A stretch of DNA of 64,000 nt from positions 1-64,000 of the forward strand of contig DUAT01000163.1 in NCBI GenBank assembly GCA_012960755.1. Reading direction: 5' to 3'. Within the stretch, counting starts at the first letter, position 1; each line of letters opens with the position of its first letter. The stretch is from Gammaproteobacteria bacterium (GTDB taxonomy: Bacteria > Pseudomonadota > Gammaproteobacteria > Pseudomonadales > Azotimanducaceae_A). A program made the position numbers and the translations under genes. The notes beneath the pieces are model-generated. The model was not told the origin of the DNA and searched no databases. It worked only from the letters and a program-made list of their open reading frames with translations. This document shows, one piece after another, positions 18,756 to 28,044 of this stretch.

Positions 18756-18862
18756 CCTTCACATGACTGGCGATTTACCGGTAAATCCGGTATCAGGTGG
18801 GATTAACCACCGGGAAGTGTGAGGTAATCCTCGACTACAGAGAAATGCCGTTCGCCTGGGCG
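18756..18862 (+). ncRNA. ZTP (pfl) riboswitch upstream of glyA
   Basis: The sequence follows the pfl consensus closely. ATGACTGGCG is followed by a variable hairpin, then GGTGGGATTAACCACCGGGAAG, a linker, and the hallmark GCCGTTCGCCTGGGC at 18847-18861. P1 forms between 18757-18763 and 18818-18824 (CTTCACA with TGTGAGG, one wobble). ZTP riboswitches sense the purine intermediate ZMP/ZTP, which accumulates when 10-formyl-THF runs short, and turn on one-carbon genes; glyA is a known target. CCCA at 18863-18866 can pair with TGGG of the ribosome-binding site (18881-18884), suggesting control of translation. The motif is seen; the control mode is inferred. Confidence 0.92.
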
Positions 18863-18893
18863 CCCACACTTAAGAATCTTTGGGAGAATGCCC

Positions 18894-20153
18894 ATGACAT
18901 CCAATCTCGACTATTTAAAGAAGAATGACCCTGCCGTGTATAGCGCCTTGGAAGGCGAACAAGAACGACAGCGTGCCGGTATTGAGCTCATTCCGTCGGA
19001 AAATTACACTTTCCCTGAGGTACTCGCCTCACTGGGTAGCGTGTTTACCAATAAATATTCGGAAGGCTACCCTGGTCGTCGTTACTATGGTGGTCAGGAA
19101 TTTACCGACCAGATAGAAAACCTGGCGAGGGAGCGCGCCAAGGTCGTTTTCCGATGTGAGCATGCCAACGTCCAACCCCTCTCCGGTTCTGCCATGAACC
19201 AGGCTGTATACCTGGGTTTGCTGGAGCCCGGAGATACCATTATGGCCATGGATCTTTCCCACGGCGGACATTTGACCCACGGTGCCCCTGTTTCCCATAT
19301 GGGGAAACTGTTTAATTTCGTTCGTTACGTAACCAATCCGGTAGATGGCTCCATAGACTTTGACAAGGTGCGGGAAGACGCGATCAAGACCCAACCTAAA
19401 ATGATTCTCGCCGGTTACACGTCCTACCCTCGGGATATTGATTACGTTAAGTTCAAGGAGATAGCAGACGAAGTCGGTGCAATCACCATGACCGATGCCT
19501 CACACTTTGGCGGCCTGGTGGCGGGTGGTGCGATGAAGAACCCGTTCGACTTTGGCTTTGACATTGTGACAACCACTACTCATAAAAGCTTAAGGGGTCC
19601 GAGAGGCGGCATGGTGCTGTGCAAGAAGGAGTTTGCCTCTAAGATCGACAAGTCAGTGTTTCCAGGCTTGCAGGGCGGGCCGCATATGAACGTTATTGCC
19701 GCTATTGCCTCCACTCTTTTACTGGCCCAGGGAGACGACTTTAAACAGTATGCAGCGCAGGTGTTAAAAAACGCGAAGACACTGGCCCAGGCTTTAATGG
19801 ATCGACAAGCCACCCTGGTCACCGGTGGCACCGACAATCATATGATGGTCGTTGACACAACGATCAGCTACGGCATCAATGGTAAGGTAGCGGAGGAAGT
19901 GTTGGACAAGGCCGCTATCACAACCAATAAACAGATTATTCCTGACGATCCTAATCCGCCGTTGCGGCCCAGTGGCATCCGCATTGGCACCCCGGCAGCA
20001 ACAAGCCGCGGCATGGTCGAAAGCGATATGGAGCAGTTGGCAACCTGGATAGTCAGTTGCCTGCAGGATCCTGAAAACGAGAAGAAGCTCAAGGATACCC
20101 GGGCAGAAGTCGAAGCGTTCTGCCGACAATTTCCCGTACCAGGGCTGGAGTAA
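18894..20153 (+). CDS. glyA: Serine hydroxymethyltransferase
   Basis: The 419-residue PLP enzyme interconverts serine and glycine while loading tetrahydrofolate with a methylene group. The PLP-binding lysine is Lys231 in TTTHKSLRGPRGG. Other signatures include IPSENY, EGYPGRRYYGG and GTPAATSRG. I prefer the ATG at 18894 to the one at 18888: the GGGAG ribosome-binding site (18882-18886) is only one base from 18888 but seven from 18894. A ZTP riboswitch lies directly upstream, so expression should respond to one-carbon shortage. A HAD phosphatase gene follows after eight bases and is probably co-transcribed. Confidence 0.97.
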   Translation: MTSNLDYLKKNDPAVYSALEGEQERQRAGIELIPSENYTFPEVLASLGSVFTNKYSEGYPGRRYYGGQEFTDQIENLARERAKVVFRCEHANVQPLSGSAMNQAVYLGLLEPGDTIMAMDLSHGGHLTHGAPVSHMGKLFNFVRYVTNPVDGSIDFDKVREDAIKTQPKMILAGYTSYPRDIDYVKFKEIADEVGAITMTDASHFGGLVAGGAMKNPFDFGFDIVTTTTHKSLRGPRGGMVLCKKEFASKIDKSVFPGLQGGPHMNVIAAIASTLLLAQGDDFKQYAAQVLKNAKTLAQALMDRQATLVTGGTDNHMMVVDTTISYGINGKVAEEVLDKAAITTNKQIIPDDPNPPLRPSGIRIGTPAATSRGMVESDMEQLATWIVSCLQDPENEKKLKDTRAEVEAFCRQFPVPGLE

Positions 20154-20160
20154 CAGAACT

Positions 20161-20847
20161 GTGGTCAAGGGCGTTCTGTTTGATTTTTTCGGAACGCTCG
20201 TGAATTACAATCCTGATCGCACGTCCCAGACCTACGAGGCGACATTTGAGGTCTTGACATCACTCGGTGTGCGTCAGGATTATCAGTTTTTCCTGTCCAC
20301 CTCTGACAACCTGTTTGATCGCTTTATGGCTGAGTCAGAAGCAACACAAACCGAGTTTTCCATGCAGCAGGTATTTCAGGTGCTAATGGACCTGCTTGAA
20401 GTACCTGTCAAGCAAAGTGAGCTCGATCTGCTGTCAGAAAGTTATACCATCGAGTGGGCAAAAAGTGTTGAACCCATCCCCGGTGTGAAACGATTCCTGT
20501 CAAATTTGTCCCAACAGTTTAGACTGGGGCTGATTACCAACACTCACTACACACCAATGATCTATCGACTACTGGGTGAGATGGATATTGAAGAACTGTT
20601 TGAAATTGTCTTTACCTCGGTTGATCATGGTAAATCTAAACCTCATCCTGCAATATTCAGTGATGCACTGACGCGGATGGATATTTCGGCAGCGGATGTG
20701 GTTTATGTGGGCGATAGTTACCAGGCAGATTACAAGGGAGCGACCGCAATAGGTATTAACTGCTACCTGATTGGAAAACACGCCAGGGTTCCAGTGGAAT
20801 ATCAGATACCTACGGTTCTTGATCTGCCGTTACATCGGTTAAAATAA
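20161..20847 (+). CDS. HAD-superfamily (subfamily IA) phosphatase
   Basis: The 228-residue HAD hydrolase shows motif I FDFFGTLVNY (the second Asp is replaced: the motif reads DFFGT where many HADs have DxDxT), motif II ITNTHYT, and motifs III/IV HGKSKPHP and YVGDSYQADYKGA. The cap domain lies between motifs I and II, as in subfamily IA (phosphoglycolate phosphatase and 2-haloacid dehalogenase types). The start is a GTG eight bases after the glyA stop. The gene is followed by a metallophosphatase gene and then by PhoU-kinase and ATP-grasp genes. Substrate unknown. The missing second Asp might reduce phosphatase activity, so another hydrolase activity is possible. Confidence 0.8.
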   Translation: MVKGVLFDFFGTLVNYNPDRTSQTYEATFEVLTSLGVRQDYQFFLSTSDNLFDRFMAESEATQTEFSMQQVFQVLMDLLEVPVKQSELDLLSESYTIEWAKSVEPIPGVKRFLSNLSQQFRLGLITNTHYTPMIYRLLGEMDIEELFEIVFTSVDHGKSKPHPAIFSDALTRMDISAADVVYVGDSYQADYKGATAIGINCYLIGKHARVPVEYQIPTVLDLPLHRLK

Positions 20848-20938
20848 CCAGGAGCCTTGGGCCGTTACAAGTCTCGTATCTGGTAGCGGATTTCAACAAC
20901 GCAGGCAGTGGAAGCAGCGATAAGAGAGAGGATTTTTT

Positions 20939-22261
20939 GTGTCGACAGAGTCTGATAGTGAGTCTGCCATACCTGGGAAGGAATTCTTCCTGCCAACCAA
21001 GCGCCAGGTTTGGCCAAGAAAAGATGGTTCCCTGAAAGAAATCCCCGCGGACCAGGACGACTTTCCCCATGATCAGGTCACGAAATATACACAGAGTCAA
21101 AAGTGGCAATGGTCGGGTCAAAGGGTTTTCTTCTTCTGTGATCTTCATGCCGATGCGGACGCTTTTCTACTATCCCTCGTTGCATCCGGTGGCGTCGTAA
21201 GAACCGGTAAAGGTGACGGTGATTTTAAATTGACTACGATGGCCAAAGAAGCACTGTTTATTGTCGGCGGCGACTGTTTCGACAAGGGGCCGAGTACGCT
21301 TCGATTGTTGGATGTCATTTACCAACTGAAACAGAAAGGTGCAAAGCTGATTTTGCTGGCAGGCAATCACGATGTGCGTACCTACCTTGGTGTTTTTTAT
21401 GCCGAGACGAAAGAACCTTTATTTGATCACCTGTTTGTTCGATTGGGGAAAAAAAGTGCGCCTCTGCTGAAGGAAATTTACCAGCGATTCGTCAGTACCG
21501 CGGAGGCTCCAAACAAGGTAAATGGCCCGAATAGTGCCGTTGCAAAAGCGATATTGTACCCTGATGAAAACTGGGCTGCCAAGTTCCCAGGAGTCGCAAA
21601 AGACTGGATGAACCGGCCGAAGCTGGCAAAGGAAATTCGAAGGGTAAAAGAAAAATCAATCCAGTTTGAGCAGGAACTCGATGAGTTGGACTTGAGTTTC
21701 AGCCAGGCTTTCCTGGCCATTGAAAAATTCAAGCAACTGTTCCTTCAACCTGGCGGCAAGTACTTCTGGTTCTATGACAGTATGGAACTGGTACATCGGG
21801 AGGGCTCTTACCTGTTCCTCCACGCCGGGCTGGATGATGCGCTGGCGGATCAGATATCAAAAGGCATAGCGGGCGTCAACCGGGAGTTTCGGCAGGCGTT
21901 GATTGACGATCCGTTCTCACTTTACCATGGCATCATAGGTAACGCATTTCGGACCAAGTACAGAGGTCCGGACGACGACTTCACCAGCGCAGGTGCGGAC
22001 GATTTGCATGAAGCGGGTATTCACGCCGTGGTGCACGGTCACCGAAATAATGGCTATGGACAACGGGTCTTACTACGACGTGGCATGATGAATTTCGAAT
22101 GTGATACCACACTGGACAGAAATACCAGACTTCAAGAAGGCCTGACAGGGATTGGTACAGCCGTGGTTATTTTTGAACCGGACGGTACGGTGCAGGGGAT
22201 AAGCCGTGATTATCCATACATCAAAGTCTTTAATCCTGGTTATTCGGGCGGAGCCCGCTGA
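20939..22261 (+). CDS. Calcineurin-like (PPP-type) metallophosphatase
   Basis: This 440-residue protein carries the full set of calcineurin-like metal motifs: FCDLHAD (Asp68, His70), GGDCFDKG (Asp112), GNHD (142-145), LHAGLDD and VVHGHRNNGYG toward the C-terminus. The ordering resembles phosphoprotein phosphatase-type enzymes more than nucleotide cyclic phosphodiesterases. There is an insertion of about 100 residues between GNHD and LHAGLDD. The start is a GTG. Its stop codon is one base from the ATG of the PhoU-kinase gene, a strong sign of co-translation. Together they look like a phosphatase/kinase pair acting on a shared substrate; that is inference. Confidence 0.82.
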   Translation: MSTESDSESAIPGKEFFLPTKRQVWPRKDGSLKEIPADQDDFPHDQVTKYTQSQKWQWSGQRVFFFCDLHADADAFLLSLVASGGVVRTGKGDGDFKLTTMAKEALFIVGGDCFDKGPSTLRLLDVIYQLKQKGAKLILLAGNHDVRTYLGVFYAETKEPLFDHLFVRLGKKSAPLLKEIYQRFVSTAEAPNKVNGPNSAVAKAILYPDENWAAKFPGVAKDWMNRPKLAKEIRRVKEKSIQFEQELDELDLSFSQAFLAIEKFKQLFLQPGGKYFWFYDSMELVHREGSYLFLHAGLDDALADQISKGIAGVNREFRQALIDDPFSLYHGIIGNAFRTKYRGPDDDFTSAGADDLHEAGIHAVVHGHRNNGYGQRVLLRRGMMNFECDTTLDRNTRLQEGLTGIGTAVVIFEPDGTVQGISRDYPYIKVFNPGYSGGAR

Positions 22262-22262
22262 T

Positions 22263-23870
22263 ATGCCAATAGACGAGGGTGTCAACGTAGATCTCCAGTT
22301 CCTAATTCTCGAGGTCAAAAAGCAGGCTGGTGCTTCCCTTTCTTTTATTCAGAATCCAACGAAACAAAAGCTCAAAAAAATCAGGAGCCGTGAAGACTAT
22401 GTGGACAATCTGAAAAAAACCCTGGAGAACAAAAGCTATTTCAATCTTCACAAGGAAGAAGAGAAGCGTCAGGTTAACTATTTTCGCGCCCTGATCACCA
22501 TTGCATCGAACCTTGAACGTTGTGCAGATTTTTTTGAACGTATCGCCGAACAAATGACCTATGTAGAGAACCCGAAGCGTCTGCATCTGTTCGATCTAAA
22601 AAAATATTACAAGGTGATTAATCGAAGTCTCGATATTATTCTCCCGGCATTGACGGATCATGATCTAGACCTTGCCCAGGAAATATGTGACAACGAACAA
22701 ATACTGGATGATCTTTATGATGAGTCCTTTGAAATCATTCGAACCAATCTGCACAAAGGGAAGCAGGTCGATGACATGCTCTGCTCTTTGTTTATCACTC
22801 GATACCTTGAAAGGGTGGGGGATTCTTTCCTGAATATTGGGGAGGCCATCCTGGATGTTCATGTGGGTGAAAAAATGGGTATCAAGCAGTTCCGCTATCT
22901 GCGTCGCGGCCTGGAATCGCAGAATATTGATATCAGCTCTGAAGATGTTGCATACCTGCCGGTGATGAATACCCGCTCGGGTAGTCGTGTCGCCAAGATA
23001 GTCAAAGAAGAAGACGATGGCGAGCGTCAGATTGTTTTCTACAAAGAAGGCATCAAGGAAAAAATCGACCAGGAAGTGGCGGGGCTCAAACTGTGGCAGT
23101 CACTTTATCCAGGCAGGACACCGGCAGTGCTTTGGCATGCGAGTCGTCGAGAACGGTCAACCATTTTACTTGAGTACATTGAAGGCAGTGATCTGTTGGA
23201 AATTCTCATTAACCAGCGATCCAAAGCAGGGACCTGCATTAAACTGTTATGCACCTCGTTAAAAGATCTCTGGCAAACCAGTATCAAAGACAAACCAGTC
23301 AGATCCACCTATATCAGTCAGCTTGTGACCAGAAGATTGGATGTCAAATGGGTTCACGATCATCTGTTCGATGCAGATAAAGACCTGGACTTTATGCTGT
23401 CTGAAGCCAGGAAAATGGAACGCAAGATCAGTGCGCCTTTTTCAACATTGATTCATGGTGACTTCAATGTGGATAATATTATCTTCCCTGACGATAACAA
23501 GGGTTTGTATTACATCGACGTGCATCGGTCGCGTTATGGAGATTTCACCCAGGATGTGTCGGTTTTTCTCGTGTCGAATTTTCGTATTCCGATCTTCAGC
23601 ACAGATATCAGGCAACGTCTTAATGACGCGAATGTTCATCTGTACGACGCTGCGCTGCGTTTTGCCCGTAAAAATAACGATGAGACTTTCGAGGCAAGAT
23701 TAGCCCTGGGATTGTTTCGCTCCCTTATCACTTCAACCCGGTTTTTATTCGATAAGAAATTTTCCGCAGAAATGTTCCAACGTGCAACCATGATTCTGCG
23801 AGAGCTGCTGACCTACAAAGATAACCCGGAGAAATTCAAACTGCGCAAAGAGTTTTTTCAGTATGGTTAG
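22263..23870 (+). CDS. PhoU-domain / aminoglycoside-phosphotransferase-like kinase fusion
   Basis: I start the protein at the ATG one base after the metallophosphatase stop, giving 535 residues. The N-terminal half is helical with two PhoU-type repeats: SNLERCADFFERIAE (about 82-96) and RYLERVGDSFLNIGE (180-194). The C-terminal half (about 235-535) is an APH/choline-kinase-like domain with the catalytic HGDFNVDN (398-405) and the metal-binding Asp in YYIDVH (Asp419). PhoU normally works as a separate regulator of phosphate uptake or phosphate-linked proteins; linking it to a small-molecule or protein kinase is unusual. The gene overlaps the following ATP-grasp gene by eight bases. Confidence 0.82.
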   Translation: MPIDEGVNVDLQFLILEVKKQAGASLSFIQNPTKQKLKKIRSREDYVDNLKKTLENKSYFNLHKEEEKRQVNYFRALITIASNLERCADFFERIAEQMTYVENPKRLHLFDLKKYYKVINRSLDIILPALTDHDLDLAQEICDNEQILDDLYDESFEIIRTNLHKGKQVDDMLCSLFITRYLERVGDSFLNIGEAILDVHVGEKMGIKQFRYLRRGLESQNIDISSEDVAYLPVMNTRSGSRVAKIVKEEDDGERQIVFYKEGIKEKIDQEVAGLKLWQSLYPGRTPAVLWHASRRERSTILLEYIEGSDLLEILINQRSKAGTCIKLLCTSLKDLWQTSIKDKPVRSTYISQLVTRRLDVKWVHDHLFDADKDLDFMLSEARKMERKISAPFSTLIHGDFNVDNIIFPDDNKGLYYIDVHRSRYGDFTQDVSVFLVSNFRIPIFSTDIRQRLNDANVHLYDAALRFARKNNDETFEARLALGLFRSLITSTRFLFDKKFSAEMFQRATMILRELLTYKDNPEKFKLRKEFFQYG

Positions 23871-24801
23871 ACCGGTAAATATTGGTGTGATTGGTATCAA
23901 GGGAGCCTGGTCGACTGAAAGCTTGAGCCAACAGTTAAGAAACAAAGGGTCCGGCGGTGCCGTCATCGAAATGCAGGAACTCTCTTACGACCTCTCTCAC
24001 GATTTCTCTTATGACTTCTCATACGACGGGGGCGATAAATTAGTCTCCCATCCGGATCATGATTTACTGGCGTTTGACGCATTTCTTATTAAAAAGATGG
24101 GCCGCGATTACTCCTCGCACCTTATGGAAGAGTTGGAGCTCCTTGAAATGCTGGAGGGTCGCGGCTTGAATTTCTTCCCGTCGCCTCGCAATATCAGGAA
24201 GATGATAAGTCGTCTTGGTTGTACCATCCTATTACGCAACAACGACATACCCATGCCGCCGACCTTCATTACCCGATCCATTGATGAGGGTGTAGCCTGG
24301 GTTGTTAAGCATGGACCCGCTATCCTAAAACCGCTGTACAGCAGCAGGGCGCGGGGAATGAAAATTTTGCACACCGCAGAGGAGGCGCAGGTCGCGCTAT
24401 CTGATTTTGTCGCATCCGGAGAGAAGATAATGTATCTGCAGAAAAAACTGGACCTGGCAAACAGCGATTATGGCCTCGTCTTTCTTGGTGGGAACTATGT
24501 CGGTGCCTACGCCCGTGTGGGTGACGGGTCCACCTGGCATACCACCACAGAAAGTGGCAGAAAATACGAGCCATATAGCCCGCCACAGGCGTTTATCGAC
24601 ATCGCTGAGCGTGCTCAACGACCTTTTGGACTGGACTTCTGTAGTGTCGATGTCGCGGATAGTGCAGAACTGGGTCCCATTGTTTTTGAGGTTTCAGCCT
24701 TTGGCGGCTACAAAGGTTTGTTCGACAGCAGTGGCATTGATGCTTCTGAGCTGGTGGCGGACTATGCGATAGAAAAGTTAATGCGCATGTCTACGCTATA
24801 A
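23863..24801 (+). CDS. ATP-grasp protein (RimK-like / GAK-system-like)
   Basis: The 312-residue protein opens with a Rossmann-like IGVIGIKGAWSTE and has an ATP-grasp core: FFPSPRNIRKMISRLGCTILLRNNDIP, MPPTFITRSID and AILKPLYSSRARGMKIL, with a C-terminal metal-binding GPIVFEVSAFGGYKGL. The pattern resembles RimK-type ligases and, as far as I recall, the ATP-grasp member of the little-studied GAK gene system. A run of four tetrapeptides SYDL-SHDF-SYDF-SYDG occurs at residues 41-56. ATP-grasp enzymes form amide bonds through acyl phosphates, so this may ligate a peptide or small molecule. It overlaps the PhoU-kinase gene by eight bases. Confidence 0.78.
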   Translation: MVRPVNIGVIGIKGAWSTESLSQQLRNKGSGGAVIEMQELSYDLSHDFSYDFSYDGGDKLVSHPDHDLLAFDAFLIKKMGRDYSSHLMEELELLEMLEGRGLNFFPSPRNIRKMISRLGCTILLRNNDIPMPPTFITRSIDEGVAWVVKHGPAILKPLYSSRARGMKILHTAEEAQVALSDFVASGEKIMYLQKKLDLANSDYGLVFLGGNYVGAYARVGDGSTWHTTTESGRKYEPYSPPQAFIDIAERAQRPFGLDFCSVDVADSAELGPIVFEVSAFGGYKGLFDSSGIDASELVADYAIEKLMRMSTL

Positions 24802-24820
24802 ACGATCTTTTAACTGGAGA

Positions 24821-26221
24821 CTATTGCAGTAACAAGCGGGAGTGCCAGTCAGCGTCTTCTGCTTGAAAGGGCAGCAGGCGAGACAGCAGGGTCGCACCTT
24901 CGTTAAGAATCGATTCGCCGGTTGCGATCGACTCAAGGTTCAGCCTGACAAGAGACTCGGTTTTTGATCGCCTGAGGCTGAATCGCCAATCTCCTGGCAT
25001 TTCAAAACTCAAACCATCGAAATCATCGACGTGGGTAGCCAGCGGATTGTAGAACTTTAGCATCTCGTTAAAAGCACTATCAACATCCGCCAGGTTGAGG
25101 CTGATCTCTGGCGTGCAGAGGTATTTTTCACGACTGTGTTGTATCAGTTCAGCGACCGATTTACCGGATTGCTGGGTAATCTCCAGCGCTTTCAGCCAGG
25201 CGTACATGCCTGAGTCTGAGGAAAAAAAGTCCTTGAAATAGTGATGTGATGACAGCTCCCCACCATAAACCGCGTTATGTGCACGCATCTTCTCTTTCAT
25301 AAAAGCATGGCCGGTCTCCGAGCGAATTGGCTTACCCTCATTTTGACGGATGATATCCAGGGTATTCCAGCAGAGCTTGGTATCGTAAACGATTGCGGCG
25401 CCGGGATCGGACTTGAGCGCGTGTTCTGCAAACAAACCGATGATGTAGTAGGTTGGAATCAGTTCACCATCATGGTCAAAGAATACACATCGATCGCAAT
25501 CTCCATCCCAGGCGATACCCAGTTCAAATTGTTTCCCTGACATGAAATCTCTCATCTCGTTGGCCAATTGTGGATGGGTCGGTTCTGCACCCTGGGATGG
25601 CATGGGCCCGGGGTTCTGCCGGAACCAGGTGCAATTGAGCTCATATTCATCAACCAGTCGAGTTGCCAGGATTGTAGCGGTTCCATTGAGCCCATTCAGG
25701 GCGAGTGAACCAGTGATACCCGGTTCGATTTTAAGACTTGATTTTATAAATCGAGTGTAATCATCATCCAGATATAAGTTCGATTGCAGGCCTGGGGCAG
25801 AACCTGTTATTACTGTGTTGGCATGCATGAGCTGTTCAATATCCGCCAGACCAGCGCGGAAGGTGGCTTCTTTGCCAGGCTTCAACATGCACTTGAAACC
25901 ATTGTACCGGGGTGCATTGTGACTTGCGGTGACAATAATGGCGGCTTCAATATTGTTCTGGGCAGCGGCAAAAGAGCCAAGCTCAGTCGGGCACAAACCC
26001 AGATCGAAAACATTGATGCCAGCCTCAACGAGGCCATCGTTCAACGCATGTTGAAGTACGACGCTCGATTCGCGCGTATCACGACCGGTGGCGATGTTCC
26101 CGCTCAGCCTGAACTGCTGGATGAACGCATGAGCGAATTGTCGTGCAAACTCTTCGTCAACATCAACGGGGTAGACCCCCCTGATATCTCCAAGCCTGAA
26201 TGCAGAATGCGTCGTTGTCAT
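24821..26221 (-). CDS. Phosphomannomutase/phosphoglucomutase
   Basis: The 466-residue alpha-D-phosphohexomutase has its phosphoserine motif TASHNAPRYNG (Ser100), the magnesium loop WDGDCDRC (about 240), the sugar-binding GELSSHH (about 325) and a phosphate-binding C-terminal domain. It resembles bifunctional PMM/PGM enzymes (AlgC/ManB type), which interconvert hexose 6- and 1-phosphates for LPS, exopolysaccharide or trehalose precursors. It converges on the ATP-grasp gene with 19 bases between stop codons. It starts 17 bases after the amidohydrolase stop on the same strand. Sugar preference is not determined. Confidence 0.92.
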   Translation of the reverse strand: MTTTHSAFRLGDIRGVYPVDVDEEFARQFAHAFIQQFRLSGNIATGRDTRESSVVLQHALNDGLVEAGINVFDLGLCPTELGSFAAAQNNIEAAIIVTASHNAPRYNGFKCMLKPGKEATFRAGLADIEQLMHANTVITGSAPGLQSNLYLDDDYTRFIKSSLKIEPGITGSLALNGLNGTATILATRLVDEYELNCTWFRQNPGPMPSQGAEPTHPQLANEMRDFMSGKQFELGIAWDGDCDRCVFFDHDGELIPTYYIIGLFAEHALKSDPGAAIVYDTKLCWNTLDIIRQNEGKPIRSETGHAFMKEKMRAHNAVYGGELSSHHYFKDFFSSDSGMYAWLKALEITQQSGKSVAELIQHSREKYLCTPEISLNLADVDSAFNEMLKFYNPLATHVDDFDGLSFEMPGDWRFSLRRSKTESLVRLNLESIATGESILNEGATLLSRLLPFQAEDADWHSRLLLQ

Positions 26222-26238
26222 TGGAGCCGCTGTCTATT

Positions 26239-27945
26239 TCAACCTGCAGCCAGTGGACCTCTGATTAATTGGCCGGGTAATTCGCCCGTGTGCTCACAAT
26301 CTTTCATCAAAATCTTGCCGTTGACGACGGTGGCAAGAATCCCATCAGCTTTCTGCTTCAAACGCCGGGCACCGGCAGGCAAGTCATAGACAACTTCCGG
26401 TAGTCGGGGACAAATTGTCTCCGGGTCTAGAATCGTGATATCTGCCGCAAATCCCTGTCTGATTAAGCCCCGGTTGTTGAGCCCCCACAGAGTTGCTGGC
26501 TCGAATGTCACCATCCTAACCGCTTCCTCCAGCGTGAGTGCCTGTTTCTCACGCACCCAGTGGCTGAAAACATGAGTTTGCAGGCTGGAGTCCATGATCT
26601 GTGAGACATGGGCACCGGAATCCGAGAAGGTCACGACGGACCTCGGGTGTTTCATCATTTCGATCACGTGATCCTGGTCTTCGTTGGCGATTGGCTGCAT
26701 GAAGAACAGATCCAGGTCTCGTTCAAGGGCCAGGTCTATCATGGTTTCGACATTGTCCTTGCCCCTCGATTTTGCTATCTCGGCAATGGACTGATAGGGA
26801 CCTTTCATGTCGAACAGGGGGAATATCCATTCCCATTTTGGTGGCCTGGCTTCGGTGCCAATCTTGCGGGGGCCTTCATAGCGTTTATTGGCAGCTTCGA
26901 TTAGCCTGGCTTTTATGGCAGGATCCCGCAACGCGTTAATTTGCTGATCGATTGGCAAATTGCGTATTTCCTTCCAGTGATCCCAGTTATCGAAAGGTAA
27001 ATTGCTCTTAAATGAGAGCAATACATTGAGCGCCCGTGAATGTGTCTGGGCGAACATGCGTCCACCTTCATTGGCGACCTCGTCCAGAAGGTCAAAAAAT
27101 GGTCGCCACAACTCGGGGGCAACCCGCGTGCTGAACATACCCCAGGTCATGGGTCGGCCCGAGTCTATGGCCAGTTTCTTCATTCGGTCGAAATACTCCC
27201 TGACACGTTCCGGATTTCGACCGGGCTGCTCGTGGGCAATCTCAAAAATACCGGCGTTCAGGACTCCCATTTTATTCACCAGGTATTCCACTTCCGACCA
27301 TTCCGCGATACGGCTCGCAACGGGGCGATCATCAGGCGTCTGGTGATTGGGTGTCCTTGAGGTGGAGAAGCCAATCGCTCCTGCCTTGATGGCGTTGGTC
27401 AACTCGTGGCCCATCAACCTTAGATCATCCTCAGTTGCCGGTGCTTCAAATGCCCGCTCACCCATGACATAGGTACGTAACGCAGAATGACCGATGTACC
27501 CGGCATAGTTGATGCCTTTCGGTAACTTATCGACCGCGTCAAGATATTGTGGAAACGTTTCCCAACTCCATTCGATGCCAGCGTCCATGGCTGCGGGAGA
27601 AATATCTTCTGCCCGCTCCAGGTTGCGCATCACCATATCTTTTTCAGACTCACGGCAAGGTGCCAGGGTAAATCCGCAATTCCCCATCACGACACTGGTG
27701 ACACCATGCCAGCAGGAACAGGTGCCAAGTGGATCCCAGGCTACCTGGGCATCCATATGGGTATGTCCGTCAACGAAACCCGGAGAAACGATGTGTCCCT
27801 CTGCGTCGATGGTTTCTGTACTTTTTTCGTTGATGCGCCCGATATTTTCAATACGACCTTCCCTGATGCCCACATCGGCGTGATAGCGGGGCATCCCTGA
27901 GCCGTCGATAACGGTACCGTTCTTAATGACGAGATCATAGGCCAT
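26239..27945 (-). CDS. N-acyl-D-amino-acid deacylase-like amidohydrolase
   Basis: This 568-residue amidohydrolase resembles D-aminoacylases and dihydroorotase-like enzymes. The metal-binding HxH is His61-His63 in DGHTHMD, followed by the D-aminoacylase-type block SVVMGNCGFTLAPC. The late GAHVSQ and LRPVTF-like segments (VTFSDSGAHV, near residue 465) fit the family. Typical products are free D-amino acids or hydantoin-type cleavage products. A strong AAGGAG ribosome-binding site precedes the ATG. It is probably in one transcript with the phosphohexomutase gene downstream; no racemase or transporter lies nearby to tell the substrate. Confidence 0.85.
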   Translation of the reverse strand: MAYDLVIKNGTVIDGSGMPRYHADVGIREGRIENIGRINEKSTETIDAEGHIVSPGFVDGHTHMDAQVAWDPLGTCSCWHGVTSVVMGNCGFTLAPCRESEKDMVMRNLERAEDISPAAMDAGIEWSWETFPQYLDAVDKLPKGINYAGYIGHSALRTYVMGERAFEAPATEDDLRLMGHELTNAIKAGAIGFSTSRTPNHQTPDDRPVASRIAEWSEVEYLVNKMGVLNAGIFEIAHEQPGRNPERVREYFDRMKKLAIDSGRPMTWGMFSTRVAPELWRPFFDLLDEVANEGGRMFAQTHSRALNVLLSFKSNLPFDNWDHWKEIRNLPIDQQINALRDPAIKARLIEAANKRYEGPRKIGTEARPPKWEWIFPLFDMKGPYQSIAEIAKSRGKDNVETMIDLALERDLDLFFMQPIANEDQDHVIEMMKHPRSVVTFSDSGAHVSQIMDSSLQTHVFSHWVREKQALTLEEAVRMVTFEPATLWGLNNRGLIRQGFAADITILDPETICPRLPEVVYDLPAGARRLKQKADGILATVVNGKILMKDCEHTGELPGQLIRGPLAAG

Positions 27946-28044
27946 GAAATATCTCCTTTTTCATTATTATCAGGGAAGCGCTGTGATTCCCCAGCAGGCT
28001 ACCAGCCAATATAAACCTTACGGGCTGCAAATGGCTATATCTTA

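Noticed and set aside
20161..24801. Calling the cassette a GAK system
   Set aside because: The ATP-grasp resembles the GAK member, but the HprK-like kinase, CofD-like and amphi-Trp partners are absent, so I did not assign that name.
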